From assembly GCF_020536995.1 (NCBI RefSeq), contig NC_068358.1, positions 46,202,085 through 46,266,084 on the forward strand: 64,000 bases of DNA, in the 5' to 3' direction. Numbering within the stretch: the first letter of the stretch is position 1; the number at the start of each line of letters is the position of its first letter. Shown piece by piece: positions 52,935 to 64,000 of this stretch. The translations under genes and the position numbers were made by a program. The DNA comes from Dreissena polymorpha (taxonomy: Eukaryota > Mollusca > Bivalvia > Myida > Dreissenidae). The notes below the pieces were generated by a model. It ran no database searches. It was not told where the DNA came from and saw only the letters and a list, made by a program, of their open reading frames with translations.

Positions 52935-54050
52935 CAAATGATTTTTTTTTAAATCAAAGCGGCGCAGTAGGGAGCATTATGTTTCTGACAAATACATCTC
53001 TGTTTTATGTTTTTTTACATTAACTTCTTCTTTTCTACACCGATTCACTTCCAATTGATACTTAACATCTCTTATGACAATACGGTCAATCTCAACTATG
53101 AATTGCCCCATTACCAACCCCGGGGCGCCCCCCTGGGTCAAACATGCGGTGTGGGGATACGCGTCGGCCTCTGCCGCGCCATTTCTAGTTTATAACATTA
53201 TGGTTAGTGTAAACGTGCGAGTTCAAATAATCAACAACAATTTTCAACGAAATGCTACTATACAGAGAGCAGAAAACCATTTATAAACTATACATTGTGT
53301 TGTTCGTGCTTTTATATAGTCGTTTGTGATTGCTACTACTGCTATCGATTAGAGCTCTTGATCGAACCGTTCCTTTAACTTCGAACTTTAAATTCATCAA
53401 TTGTTACTGATAGGTTAATACAGTTCGATTGCATTGTCGGTTTAGGCACTACTTAAAAGAAGCCCATGTTTTCATAGTTATCATGCAATGTACTCCGGGT
53501 ACGCAAAATACGCTTAAAGGCACACGGTCATACGCCGGTGTACTTATTAGTTTATGTTCCGTAACCAGGGTAAATTGTAGGAAACTTAAGATTTTTTTGG
53601 TTCTAAGTAGTACATGAGTCGACAACGTTCAATGGAGCGTCGATAAAAATGTGTACATGTACTTATAAACTTGTAAATCCCATAAACTTGTACAGCCTAA
53701 TTGTTCAGAGCTTCAAAGTCTCGTTAAAGGGTCGTACACAGACTCGTTTGAGGAAATCATATTCATATACAGTTACTTAAAATGGTTTTCAGGGGCTATT
53801 TCCTTCTGTTGCCAGAATTTACGTCGTCTCAGAAGCAAAGATGGTACGAAAAAAATAAATCAGACGGCGCTCCTCGTGAAGTTAAAAGAAGCATACGATG
53901 AAACTACTCCTGTAAGCTTACTAAACATCAATTCAGTCAAATCACTGGCAACATTACTGGTCATCTTCATCTTCGAGTTTCTTTTCTGACCGGTCCGCCT
54001 ATACCGATTATCTCATCGATCTAGCCCACAGCTTTTCAGTTTCCACTGAC
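52935..54050. other. Upstream region of the sulfotransferase gene
   Basis: No repeat or exon clearly supported. A CCCACAGCTTTTCAG acceptor-like site at about 54027-54041, just before the ATG, allows for an upstream untranslated exon that I cannot locate. Confidence 0.35.
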
Positions 54051-54051
54051 A

Positions 54052-57000
54052 ATGAAAGCTCATGGAGTGGCTGCGAGTGCGACAAACTGCTTGCAGAAGG
54101 TCCGGCGGACATTATTGGTAAAGTTAGCGATTATTTGCTTCTTATTGATGGCGCTGTACGGGGTCGCGTTCAAATATATCGACATGACAATCACGCAAAA
54201 ATTCCAGCCGCTAAACATGCACGGGTATGATACTGAACACGGAAAGGTGGATGGGTACAGAGTATTGATGACTGGCGAATCCGGTAAACGAGTGGTGGTA
54301 TATAAAACTTTCGATGTCGCTGATTCACTTACAAACAGATTTAATACAGGAATTGTTAAAAACACCCAATCACCCCAAAACGAAACGCAAACGGACGCAA
54401 ACGTTATTCCAACAGACCGGAGTGTCCCTAAAGCAGAACGCCTGGTTCGTTTGCCGATGGCGGATATATCGCAGACAGGGAACAAACTAACAGATACGGT
54501 TAATACAACGCAAGCACCCCAAAACGATAAGCAAACAGACGCCATATCGCAAGTTATTCCAGACCGGAGTGTCCCAAAGGCAGAACGCATGGTTTCTATG
54601 AGGATGACGGATATATCACAGATAGCGAACAAGCTTCCAGGCGTCTTGACTAATCTGCAACCCCTCGGTCCGGGTATAAAGGAGAGCCCAGAGTTTCCAG
54701 GCATGCCGGATCCCTGCGCGGGGCCCAAGCGGATGACGGGTGTGGAGGACATCCTCTGTATGGTAAGGCATACAGTATGTTTGTTTTTTGGTAAATGCCT
54801 CGATAGTAGAACATCTAATGAGTTTGTCTCTTAACACACAAAACAGGATGCATCCAACTTTATATGTATTAAGATTGGTCCACAGATGTTCAAATACCAC
54901 GAAGTCATACAAAACCAAACAGCGAGGCGTATCGAATCAGCGAACAATTCAGCAGTCATTCCATTGTTTGAAAAGCCCTTTTTTTCTTTATTTAATCTTA
55001 TTAGCTTATTTTGCAAAACGTATACGCGTCACAACATATTTGTTCATTATGCACGCACGCCAACACTATTTCGCCATATGTAGATTCGCCAGTCTTTCTT
55101 TTTAATGTGTGCACTTGTCAGTTGCCATGAATTAGAAGTACATAAAAAAAGTCGCGTTCTGAGAAAACTGGGCTTAATGCATGTGCGTAAAGTGTCGTCC
55201 CAGATTAGCCTGTGCAGTCCGCCCAGGCTAATCAGGGACGACACTTTCCGCGTTTATGGTATTTTTAGTTTCAAGGAAGTCCCTCCTTACCGAAAATCAA
55301 GTTTAGGCGGAAAGTGTCGTCCCTGATTAGCCTGTTCGGACTGCACAGGCTAATCTGGGACGACACTTTACGCACAGGCATTAAGCCCAGTTGTGTCAGA
55401 ACACGACTCATATCGTCAAGGCATATTTTGGAATGCGTGGTATAGTTATGTTGTAGGTCGCAATACGCATCGTGACCTCTTAGTTTTCACAATGCTCAGC
55501 GGCCCCGCTCCGTCACAACCGCCTCCATACCCGTAGCCAGGTGGGGGGGGGGCGTTTTGTGTCAGTCACTGAGTATGGTCAATGAAAGTGAAATTTCATA
55601 TAAAGATGCTCTCTGACTTCAGTTTCTAACTACAAATAAAAAGTCACCAGAATGCACGATTTTAATTTGCATTTTAATTTTCTATGAGAAGGACCTCCAA
55701 CCCCCCGATTGCAGGAGGGGGGCAGTCTCTCCCGCACCTACCCCCTTCGCCACTTCGTTGATCAATAACAATCATTGATGAGAAAATGTGCACCCCCTTT
55801 TCAAAACCATGGCTGCGGACCTGGTCTCACACCATTATTATTTTGCATTTATGGTCTATTGGCAATAACAATAACTGTAGCCTTGCAGCACGTATCGTCA
55901 TCACCCTTTATTTTGTAGTATGTACTTTGCAGAAACCCCCGACATTCCTGCCGGATTACAAGAACCCCTGTTGGCTCGATGGCAACACGTTCCGCTGCCT
56001 TCCATACTTCCAACTGATCGGAATGTGCAAGAGCGCAACTTCCGACTTATTCAAGCGTCTGCACATGCACCCGGATATCATTCCGAACAGGGGCATTTTT
56101 GGGAAAGAAATCTGGTACTGGTCATGAAGGCGATTTGAAACAAGTAAGTTATGATCGCGATTTCGAGTGGAAAGTATGCACACTTTAAACCAGTTAATTA
56201 TATATATTAACACAGTATTGAAATGCAAATTTCAGTAAAAATAGCCATGAGCCAATAACATGTCGTCTTTATGCGATTTATTGGTACGGTAATGTAAAGA
56301 AATGTTGCTTTTACGACACGCTTTTTTAAACTACAACTTATATTATTTAATCCCGAAACATGATATTACCCGCATACCATTGTGAAGTTTTCTATGTATG
56401 TTTTATGCAATATTAAACTCCATAAAATGTTCACCTATATAAGACCAATGTTCACTACTAATGTTTACACAAATAAAACGAAGCACTTATACATGGAAAG
56501 GCCCTAAGCTTAAACTTTCGTAATTTATTGTTTCTCACCCCTTGTTTCTTGTGGTTTACAGCGGGTAAATTCGGCAAGTTCAAGATGGGAATGACCTTGG
56601 AAGAGTTTACAAACCAGTTCTTTAGTTCCAAATTGCAGACCACAAATACCAATGGCAAACACAACAAAATCACGGATTTGTTTGTAAATAAGTTAATATT
56701 GCATTTTATCACTGATTACATTTATGCTCGCTCCTAATCTATATACAATAATATATCATGTCATACCATCAATGCATTTATAACATTTTACATCAACTTC
56801 ATGGTTCTCGACGTCGTATATAAATGGTGTTTTCCATACCAGAACGAACCAAAAATACAATTATGTATTTTTTTATACATTATATTGATTTGAAATAAAC
56901 TTAGGATTTTTCTAGCTTTTGAAAAAAAAATACTAATTTGTGAGTACAAACAAACCTTATACATATAATTGTGTTAAAAAATCACATACTTTCTCAACCG

Positions 57001-60000
57001 TTATTATTTTTGCGAAATAGTGGGTAATATGAGTCAGCGTTTAGTAAACATACGAATTATAAAGTGTTTTTTTTTTCTCAAAGTAATGCAGATCCGGATT
57101 CATGCATTATTTTACATTTCCCACGTGTATTAGGTAACGGTGATCCAATGGACTTTTGGGACCGCTTCCGTGAGAGCAACCTGCCGCAAAACACGCCCGG
57201 CGCCGACGAGCTGCTCTGGACGACGCCATATGCCGTCCACCACGTCAACCCGAACGTCAAGCTGCTACTCATGCTACGGGATCCCGTCGACAGGTAACGT
57301 TATTCGGGGTTACAGTAATTTTCAAAGATATGACAGATGTTGGCCTTTTTTGAAGCTCATCCTTAAATGTTTTATTTGATAAATGTAAACAAAAGAAAAT
57401 AATAACGATTATAGACCATTTCATTCGCAATGACCACCTTATTACACATTTGCATCCGACTTTTCAGGTTGTATTCTCACTATTTCCATGGTCAATACGG
57501 CAAAACGGCACAATCCTTCCATGACCATGTGGTAATTTCCATTGAACGATGGAAGGCATGCACGAGCTCCCATAGCATTCGTCACTGCATTTACGATCAG
57601 TCCTTTAGAAAAAACGCTGCCGGTAAGCTCAGTATGTTAACACATAGAAAAACAAGAGATGTGTTGGTCAGAAACACAATGCCCCCTATTGCGCCACTTG
57701 GAAATGAAAGTTCAATATATCATTTGGCAGGTTGAGAAATAATTTCCCTTATAAAGCTTATTACTTCCTTTGGATTGTATTTTTTTTACTTTCAACACTG
57801 AAGGATGACATTTACCTTGACAATTCACCACTCAAAAAGTGCAGCTCCATGAGATACAAATGCATGCCAAATATCGAGTTGCTATCTTTAATATTGCAAA
57901 AGTTATGTCCAATGTTTAAGTTTTCGGAGGGACTGACGGACGGACGGACAGACAGTTCAAATGCTATATGCCACCCTACCGGGGGCATAAATATGGATCC
58001 ACCAACTCTGACAATTTAGTAAAATGCTACAAAAGTAGAATAATTTAGATTTTTTTATGAATTTTCAATTCTTATTGTATAAAATGATGGCGGAATAAAA
58101 CCTGGTACACGGAAGAACATGTATTCATTATTCCGTTGACAGAGCTCCTTCTCTGGCGACGACGTACATACAGCTTTTTACGTAAATGGGCATTTTTATA
58201 TATTGTTTACAGTGAAAAATAATAGAAAAAGGTTTACCAACGTCTGCTTAAAATCATATGTAATAGTAAATATCGTTTACATGGATCGTCACCAAGGCAT
58301 TCGTAGTGACGGCAAGGATTTGATAAGCTATAAAAAAACAGTCCGATCTCCGCACGGACGTTGAGAAAGCACGCGAAAATGCTTTCAAATGTTATCGTAT
58401 TGTCTTTGCTTACTGCAGGCTCCAATCTTAACGAGCTTTTACATCGTGCACCTGTTGGAGTGGCTAAATGCGTTTCCGCGGGAGCAGATCTTGATTTTCC
58501 GGAACGAGGATTACACGGTGGACATAAAGGGCACCATGACGGACATATTCCGCTTTTTAAACGTCGGTGAGTGTTCGAGTGTGGTGCACACCGGTGCAAA
58601 AAGGCAATAATAATAATAGAGTCCGTCAGGCAATAGTCCAAACATGTTATTTAGTTTTAGAGGTGCACTGGATAGGTCTCTTACTTACGACCGTGAGGCG
58701 CTGACTTGATCATCATTCGCGTCTGTTCTCCGGATCTTCCTTAAAGGGACCTTTTCACAGAGTTGGCATGTATTGAAGTTTGTAATTATATGCTTTATAT
58801 TGATGAATGTAAACATTGGACCTACAAAGCAAGGTAAAAAAAAAATAAGAAAAAAAGTATTTATCAACTGGGCTCGAACCACTGACCCCTGGAGTAAAAG
58901 TCTGACGCTTAGACAACACGGCCATCCGTGCTTATCCGATGAATGATGTATTTTATACTTTTGATAAACAATCCTCGTTGTGTCACAAAATATAACCACA
59001 ACAACATAACTCGCCAAATTATTCAATCGTTTTGAGTTGCAACGCTTTATAATTTTCAGGTTTTTGAATCGTCACTAGATGCATATAATGTATGTTTAAG
59101 AGCATGGTAAATGTATTACTGTTACTCATAAATATCATAACTACAACGAAAATTTGCGAATCTGAAACACTTTTTTGTTAATTGCGTCAGTTCACCAAAA
59201 CGTGAAAAGGTCCCTTTAAGTCACAAAGTACATGTTCTTTAAAAAAAAAATGTTCTCATACTTGAGAGAGATTGTTGAAGCCCACGGCTTTCGATATAAT
59301 CGAGAAAAAAAATACTTTCTTGAATAAGTCTTACCAAAAACTGGATAATAATTCTTCTGTTAACACTCGGCTCTGTTAACAGATCGACACATCAGTATAA
59401 GTATTACCCTCATATATAAGTCTGGATGGAGAGGAACATACTAGACGTCTGTTAAGTTAAAACTTCATTCAAACAAATACATATATGAGAAACGCGCTCT
59501 TGTAATACAGGGCTCATTGCATGTGCATAAAGTGTCGTCTAAGATAATTGTATGCAGATCGCACAGGCTTATCAGGGACGACACTTATTGCATGTGCTTA
59601 AAGTGTTGTCTAAGATAATTCTAAGACGACACTTTAAGCACATGCAATAAGGTTTCCGGTTTTATCGGTTTTCTTTTTCTCTCTCTTTTTAACGAAAACC
59701 CATCTAAGCATAAAGTGTCGTGCCTGATAAGCCTATGCGGTCCGCTTATCAGTGATTATTACAACGTGATGCTTGGCACGTGGTATTAATAAACGCATAC
59801 ACGATCTAACATTTGTTAATAGTTCCCAATGTGTTAACAATTTAAAAAAGAAAAACTCTGAAATGCCACTTTATTTGAAATCGGTCACTAGCATTTGCAA
59901 CTTTAAAACCGACTCTGTTTAAATTGACCATTTAGACGTCCCCAACGACCGCGTTCTCACGCAGATGGCAAACATGGCCCCATTCTACGAGTCAAAGAAG

Positions 60001-60138
60001 CGGAAGTCGGCCGGGCCCATGCTACCAGAAACCAAGCGCCTTCTGGTGGAGCTCTATCGGCCCTACAACGAGCAGCTCGCGGATTTCCTCGGGGACGAGA
60101 GATTCGCCTGGCGCGACGCCTCTTTTGCCACCGCATAG
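54052..60138 (+). CDS. Carbohydrate sulfotransferase 15-like gene (7 exons; carries an in-frame stop and a one-base frame break)
   Basis: Exons: 54052-54762, 55933-56143, 56562-56691, 57084-57293, 57468-57622, 58419-58566 and 59936-60138. All have GT-AG borders. The exon 3/4 border is the least certain. The ~588-aa product resembles GalNAc-4-sulfate 6-O-sulfotransferase (CHST15, 561 aa in human), a Golgi type II enzyme using PAPS to sulfate chondroitin; the substrate in molluscs is not known. Residues 21-40 form the membrane anchor. A stem with two ~44-aa repeats follows (from NTQSPQNETQTD and NTTQAPQNDKQTD, each with DRSVPKAER). Then come the 5'-PAPS site IGMCKSATSDLF, GNGDPMDFWD, the 3'-PAPS site MLRDPVDRLYSHYF, YIVHLLEWLNAFPREQILIFRNED, and a typical FAWRDASF end. 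Exon 2 has TGA at 56125-56127 where the family has Arg (W-S-R-R-R-F). Exon 5 has six A at 57609-57614 where five would restore phase with exon 6. Either a very young pseudogene, a null allele, or sequencing error. Confidence 0.88.
55167..55391. mobile_element. Palindromic MITE-like repeat (intron 1)
   Basis: Ends ACTGGGCTTAATGCATGTGCG and its near-complement. Each arm carries AAAGTGTCGTCCC and a nested GATTAGCCTGTGCAGTCC hairpin, separated by a short CCTCCTTACCGAAAATC centre. Almost the whole 225 bp folds into one hairpin. Confidence 0.8.
57651..57990 (+). mobile_element. GACGG/GGGGGCATAA-tailed repeat (intron 5)
   Basis: Begins AACAAGAGATGTGTTGGTCAG and ends GACGGACGGACGGACAGACAG, then CTATATGCCACCCTACC and GGGGGCATAA. 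Same class as 27666-28311. Confidence 0.7.
58741..59219 (-). mobile_element. TTAA-flanked element with tRNA-like insert (intron 6)
   Basis: TTAA at both ends, with inverted tips AGGGACCTTTTCAC. The middle (58860-58932), read on the minus strand, resembles tRNA-Leu: GGATGGCCGTGTTGTCTAAG (A box), then GGTTCGAGCCC (B box). 479 bp, homologous to 33038-33554. Confidence 0.75.
59511..59760. mobile_element. Rearranged GTCGTCCC-family palindromic repeat (intron 6)
   Basis: Contains GCATGTGCATAAAGTGTCGT, CAGGGACGACACTT and inverted TTAAGCACATGCAATAAG, parts of the same family as 55167-55391. An extra inner hairpin is present (AAGTGTTGTCTAAG and the complementary GACGACACTT). Confidence 0.65.
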
Positions 60139-60838
60139 ACGACCGTCAGCATTACTCGTAGTATACTTTCCTTAAGGCCAGCATTTTTTTATTTGTTTAA
60201 CGGTAAACTTTTCAAAAAAAATGAGTCGGGGGGGGGGATAAATAAAAATAACAATAAAATCATGAAAAGTGAGCAGTCTACCAAAAAGATAAAAATAAAA
60301 CTGTCTAAATTGATATATTTTTTTTATTTTTGAAAATTTAAAAATAAGCCAATTTAACCTTATGTATACTTGCATTAACCTTTTAGTGTTTTATATATCT
60401 TATTACACTGTTGTAGAAGCTTTTTATAATAATAGTAAACATATTTTTATATATATTTATATGTAAAAGCACCTTTCGCATGTATTATACTATATTGCTT
60501 CAATAGAGACCATTAACCACGCCAGGTGTGTAGTGTATTATAGTGATCGTTAAACTTTTGTTGAGTGTTTATCATATGCATGTTTATAACAAATATAGCA
60601 TGCATTTGACTTAAATAAAAAAGAATTGAAAACTTTTGAAATTGTTTAATAGCTTTAAATAACAACCAACTTTGTAACTTTCATCCATGGGTGGAATATG
60701 CACACTAAAAATACTATTTAATATACAACAGACTTGCTTTATATCATGATAATTTGTATCAATCTGACATAAGAAAAAAAAATGAGCCACATTACAGGAA
60801 ATTGGACCTTAGGGCGATTGCGACCATTTTGGCTCCAA
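60139..60838 (+). other. Probable 3' UTR and downstream flank of the sulfotransferase gene
   Basis: AT-rich, without repeats. AATAAA at 60614-60619 is a plausible polyadenylation signal, and weaker AATAAA words lie near 60240. 60228-60238 is a G run. Confidence 0.45.
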
Positions 60839-60843
60839 AAAGA

Positions 60844-60939
60844 GCAGTCTGATCAGGATCCAAACTGTTCAACATAATTGTCATTCAGTCAGTACTTCTA
60901 AAGATGTTAAGCGAACACTTTGGATCCTGATCAGACTGC
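60844..60939. repeat. Hairpin repeat around GTCTGATCAGGATCCAAA
   Basis: GCAGTCTGATCAGGATCC and its exact complement, GGATCCTGATCAGACTGC, are separated by about 55 bp. A MITE-like remnant; outer ends are unclear. Confidence 0.7.
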
Positions 60940-60944
60940 GCTTA

Positions 60945-62135
60945 AATTGATCTTGATCCAAACTTTGTGTAGTGAACGTTCTAGTACATAAAATGTGAAT
61001 ATTTTATTTAAAAACCGTGAGTTATAGACTTATAAAAACATGTGCGGCATTTCATTTTATATTCAGAGAGAGTTATAGTGGATATATATGTAAAGTGAAC
61101 ACAAGAGGCATGACTACAATATTTGGTGTGCAACATCGTTATGAGGTTCTCTTTGAAGTTTGTTCAAATCATGCAGAAAATTTGCCCTCCCTAGTGGTTA
61201 CTGTTTTGCTTATAAATATAAATAATATAATCATTCTCTGAAATCGCAAGGCCCTTTGGTTTGTTGCGTTGCATGCCAACCATATAGTACTTCATTGCTA
61301 AGTTTCCTCAAAGCATGTCTCCGTGGTCAAAACTGTTTGCGCTTCAGGGGTCAACTGTTTTATATAGATTAATGTCTTTGATATTTCCTAACAACACAGA
61401 CACCGCAAGGGTCAGTGGTTCCATATGTGGTGTGTAACATGTTAGTGTTTTCTTCTTCTAGATGTGATCAAATCATACATTTGGAGTTAAAAATAACCCG
61501 TCCTTGTTTCGCATGCTTAATGTAAACTTATATAATAAAGAGTTAAACAATATTATTCTCTCAAAACGCATGGGTTATGTGATTAGTATTTTGTATGTGA
61601 CATTTTATGGCGGTAATCTTCGTAGGTTTTGTATCATGTCCATTGGCTTCACATAAGCACCAACAAAATATTGAGGTAAAAGACACAATATACCTTGAAA
61701 CCTAGATTTAATTCATTGAACATTTTCTTAAGTGAAAGCCGTATAAAGAATTAAATAGCACATGTAGCAAGGATTTAAATTGTTCTAGTAGAATTACTCT
61801 GCTGACTGTATATAACTTACTCGCAAGATTAATTATATATAGAACACAACTTTTGAACTATGTAATTGTATATTTTAAAATAGTATTTTATTTTAAAAAT
61901 TTCGTAAAAGACTCACAGCATTGTCAAAATAAAATGGTGTAAACTGTTGCACATATTATTTTGTTCCTCCCTTATTCACAGTTTAAGTTCAAATGAAAAT
62001 TTCTATGGAATGTGTTGTCTGTATTATTTTAAGGAGAAACAGCAAGTACATGTTTTGGATATATATAAACAGAGAGAGCTATATAAATGTGAAGATAATA
62101 ATAACCCTTGGAACAAATACATAGAGCCGATTAAG
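60945..62135. other. Gene-free stretch
   Basis: Nothing recognised. Short open frames only. Confidence 0.35.
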
Positions 62136-62140
62136 CACCA

Positions 62141-62466
62141 GGGCCCTTGCTACACTTTGGGGGATTGGGGCCGGGGCCCTTAGAGGGGGGAATTTCACGT
62201 CGTTTTCGGCGAAAAGGGGAATTTTACAAGATCTTTTCACCAATCATTCAACACTTAATATTGCTCTATTTTAATGTAATTTACATAAATATACATTTAA
62301 TCAAAGATTTATAGTAAGATACCAGCTGGCAACATAGGTATAAAAGTTAAAAAAAAATGTTTTGGAGTGTGGAGTTTTTAGAAGAAATAGGGGAAGAAAG
62401 TATACTATTTTAAGGTGGGAATGTGGCCGAATTTCGTCCCCAAAAACGGCCAAACGAGGGCACTGA
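62141..62466 (+). mobile_element. MITE-like element, CAGGGCCCTTG / CAGTGCCCTCG ends
   Basis: Left CAGGGCCCTTGCTACACTTT; right, read backwards, CAGTGCCCTCGTTTGGCCG. The GGGGCCGGGGCCC and GGGGAATTT words give internal symmetry. The tip is hAT-like; no clear target duplication is seen. Confidence 0.45.
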
Positions 62467-62469
62467 GTA

Positions 62470-64000
62470 CATTTATCAACAGAGCTTGAGGTGTGATAAA
62501 TTTATTTGCATTCCTTGCAGTACAAATCTTGCAGTATGAAAACATTATTTACAGTTGATAGAACATCATATTTCGGCTAAATAATAACTCATTTTTGAAA
62601 AATAATGTCAAGAAAAATAAATAAAACTTTCTTGTGACTTTGACGGACATAAGAACATCGGGACCCAATACTATTTTCTTCAGAAGCTGGGTTGCATACT
62701 TTTTTCTAAATAAAGAATATATATGGTTGGCAGGGGAATGGGATTATTGATGCAAGTACCTGTGGTTCAGTCCTCATGTTCATTATAAAGAAACGTAAAG
62801 TAGTACTTCTTGGACATTTTCTGGATGTTGATTTTAATCTATAAAAATATTACAGGATATGCATTTTAATAAATACGCATATTTATTAAACCTACCCAAA
62901 ACTTTTTTACACACCGAAAGTTATCGATGTTGACACCTCTGAATCATCTGCAAAAACTCATTATTATTTTGAATTTCATATCACATAATATGGGCATGAT
63001 ATCAACAATGGTGTTCTGAAGATTATCTTTTCTAATTGAAATTGTTTCTGCTCCGTTTTGAATTAATTTGATTTTAAAATATGCTACATTTGTCTCGTTG
63101 ATGTTAATGTCCGCCATTTCGGAAATGCAATATGAAAATCATTTGTCAAATACTCACCGATTGGCTAATAGCGTGTGGTATTGGCTGCAATAGCCAATGA
63201 AAATCGCTGACGCTTTGCAAGTCGAATTGGAACAACGAAACAACCCGTATTATAAACAAATTTTGAACAACACTTTCGGCAATCTGCGCAATTTTTTCTA
63301 GTTTTGGATACAATACTAGGTCGGCGGGTGAAATGTAAATTAAAAAAAACGAAAGTGACTTTTATTTTTAGCTGTATTTGTCGAAAAATAGGGTTGGTCG
63401 CTCCCGTAAAACAGATAATAAACAAATGCTGGCCTAATCCCAGTGGGATAAAGTCGGCATAGCTTTTGGGATACGATTTATATGTAAGGCATGGGTATTC
63501 AGTGAAGAATATCTCCCGACGTTTATACATGTGCATTCAAAATTAAATAATGGTACATTCCAAGCGCTTCGTGGGATACATGATTTAATGGTATACCGTT
63601 CTTACACCGTAAACATCGTTTGCATGTTTACGAGTACTTAGGATATGCATGAGATCTCGAATAATAAATGCCAACAATAAAGCGTTCCTATGAATATACG
63701 TGACTGTGATGAAATACATCTCCCGGCGGCGTAAGTGTTCCGGAAATTACGATCGTGCTTGTGGCTAGTGGCTGTTATTGACTGTGATAAATAATTCAGA
63801 AACTGACTGTGATAATAAAAGGGATAAATTTAGGGGTACAAGCTATGTGTATAGTGCAACTAAATATGTGGGGACACAATTTATACCAATCTAATGTGTT
63901 CATGGCAAGCAGTTACTACATGGATGGGTCAATGAAACATATATTCGGAGTATTGACCACAAAAAGTTATATGCAATAGTTTGGTATTGTACCATCGCTA
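62470..64000. other. Gene-free stretch to the window end
   Basis: No recognised gene or repeat. The minus-strand frame 63165-63536 (123 codons) has no domain, start context or splice evidence I can support. Confidence 0.35.

Noticed and set aside
54060-54752. 230-codon minus-strand frame
   Set aside because: It is the shadow of sulfotransferase exon 1, which has the membrane anchor, splice donor and family continuity on the plus strand.
63165-63536. 123-codon minus-strand frame as a gene
   Set aside because: No domain, splice or start evidence. Frames of this length are expected by chance in 64 kb.

Overview
The window looks like nuclear DNA of a bivalve mollusc, most likely a dreissenid mussel. 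It is AT-rich and intron-bearing. It carries several short repeats that I associate with bivalve (Dreissena-type) genomes: elements ending in GACGGACGGACAG plus a GGGGGCATAA tail, a palindromic GTCGTCCC repeat, and a TTAA-flanked CCCATTTATGCCTAG repeat. The species call rests on recall of repeat families, not on a search. No bacterial genes, CRISPR arrays or retrovirus/LTR-type elements were seen.

1-19.3 kb is a nest of DNA transposons with no convincing host gene. Two inverted copies of a ~2 kb element (A) sit at 1-1897 and 15066-18603, and their homology runs inward to ~2655 and ~14322, giving a large imperfect palindrome. Between them a 6,058-bp block is tandemly duplicated (1792-7849 and 7850-13908). 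Each block holds a ~1 kb element (C) with a perfect 9-bp target duplication, TCGTAATTA. Elements A and C both end in arrays of a ~17-bp motif, GGCGGAGAACTGCCCCC and variants. A 1.2 kb terminal-inverted-repeat element has inserted in the right A copy, which also holds a ~360 bp TG tract.

19-47 kb is mostly intergenic. It contains MITE-like elements, microsatellites, a minisatellite family present at three places, tRNA-derived elements, TA-flanked transposons, a decayed SET-domain exon on the minus strand (41.0-41.2 kb), and weak evidence for spliced minus-strand transcripts (29.6-36.4 kb).

48-52 kb holds an apparently intact non-LTR retrotransposon: a 1137-aa ORF with an N-terminal 2A-like motif (GDVEPNPGP), an apurinic-type endonuclease and a reverse transcriptase. 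CA repeats flank it on both sides.

54-60.1 kb is the one clear host gene, a seven-exon carbohydrate sulfotransferase 15-like gene on the plus strand. Its splice sites are all canonical, but exon 2 has an in-frame TGA and exon 5 has a one-base excess in an A run. It is therefore either a very recent pseudogene, a null allele, or affected by sequence errors. Its introns contain several repeats. 60.2-64 kb is intergenic.
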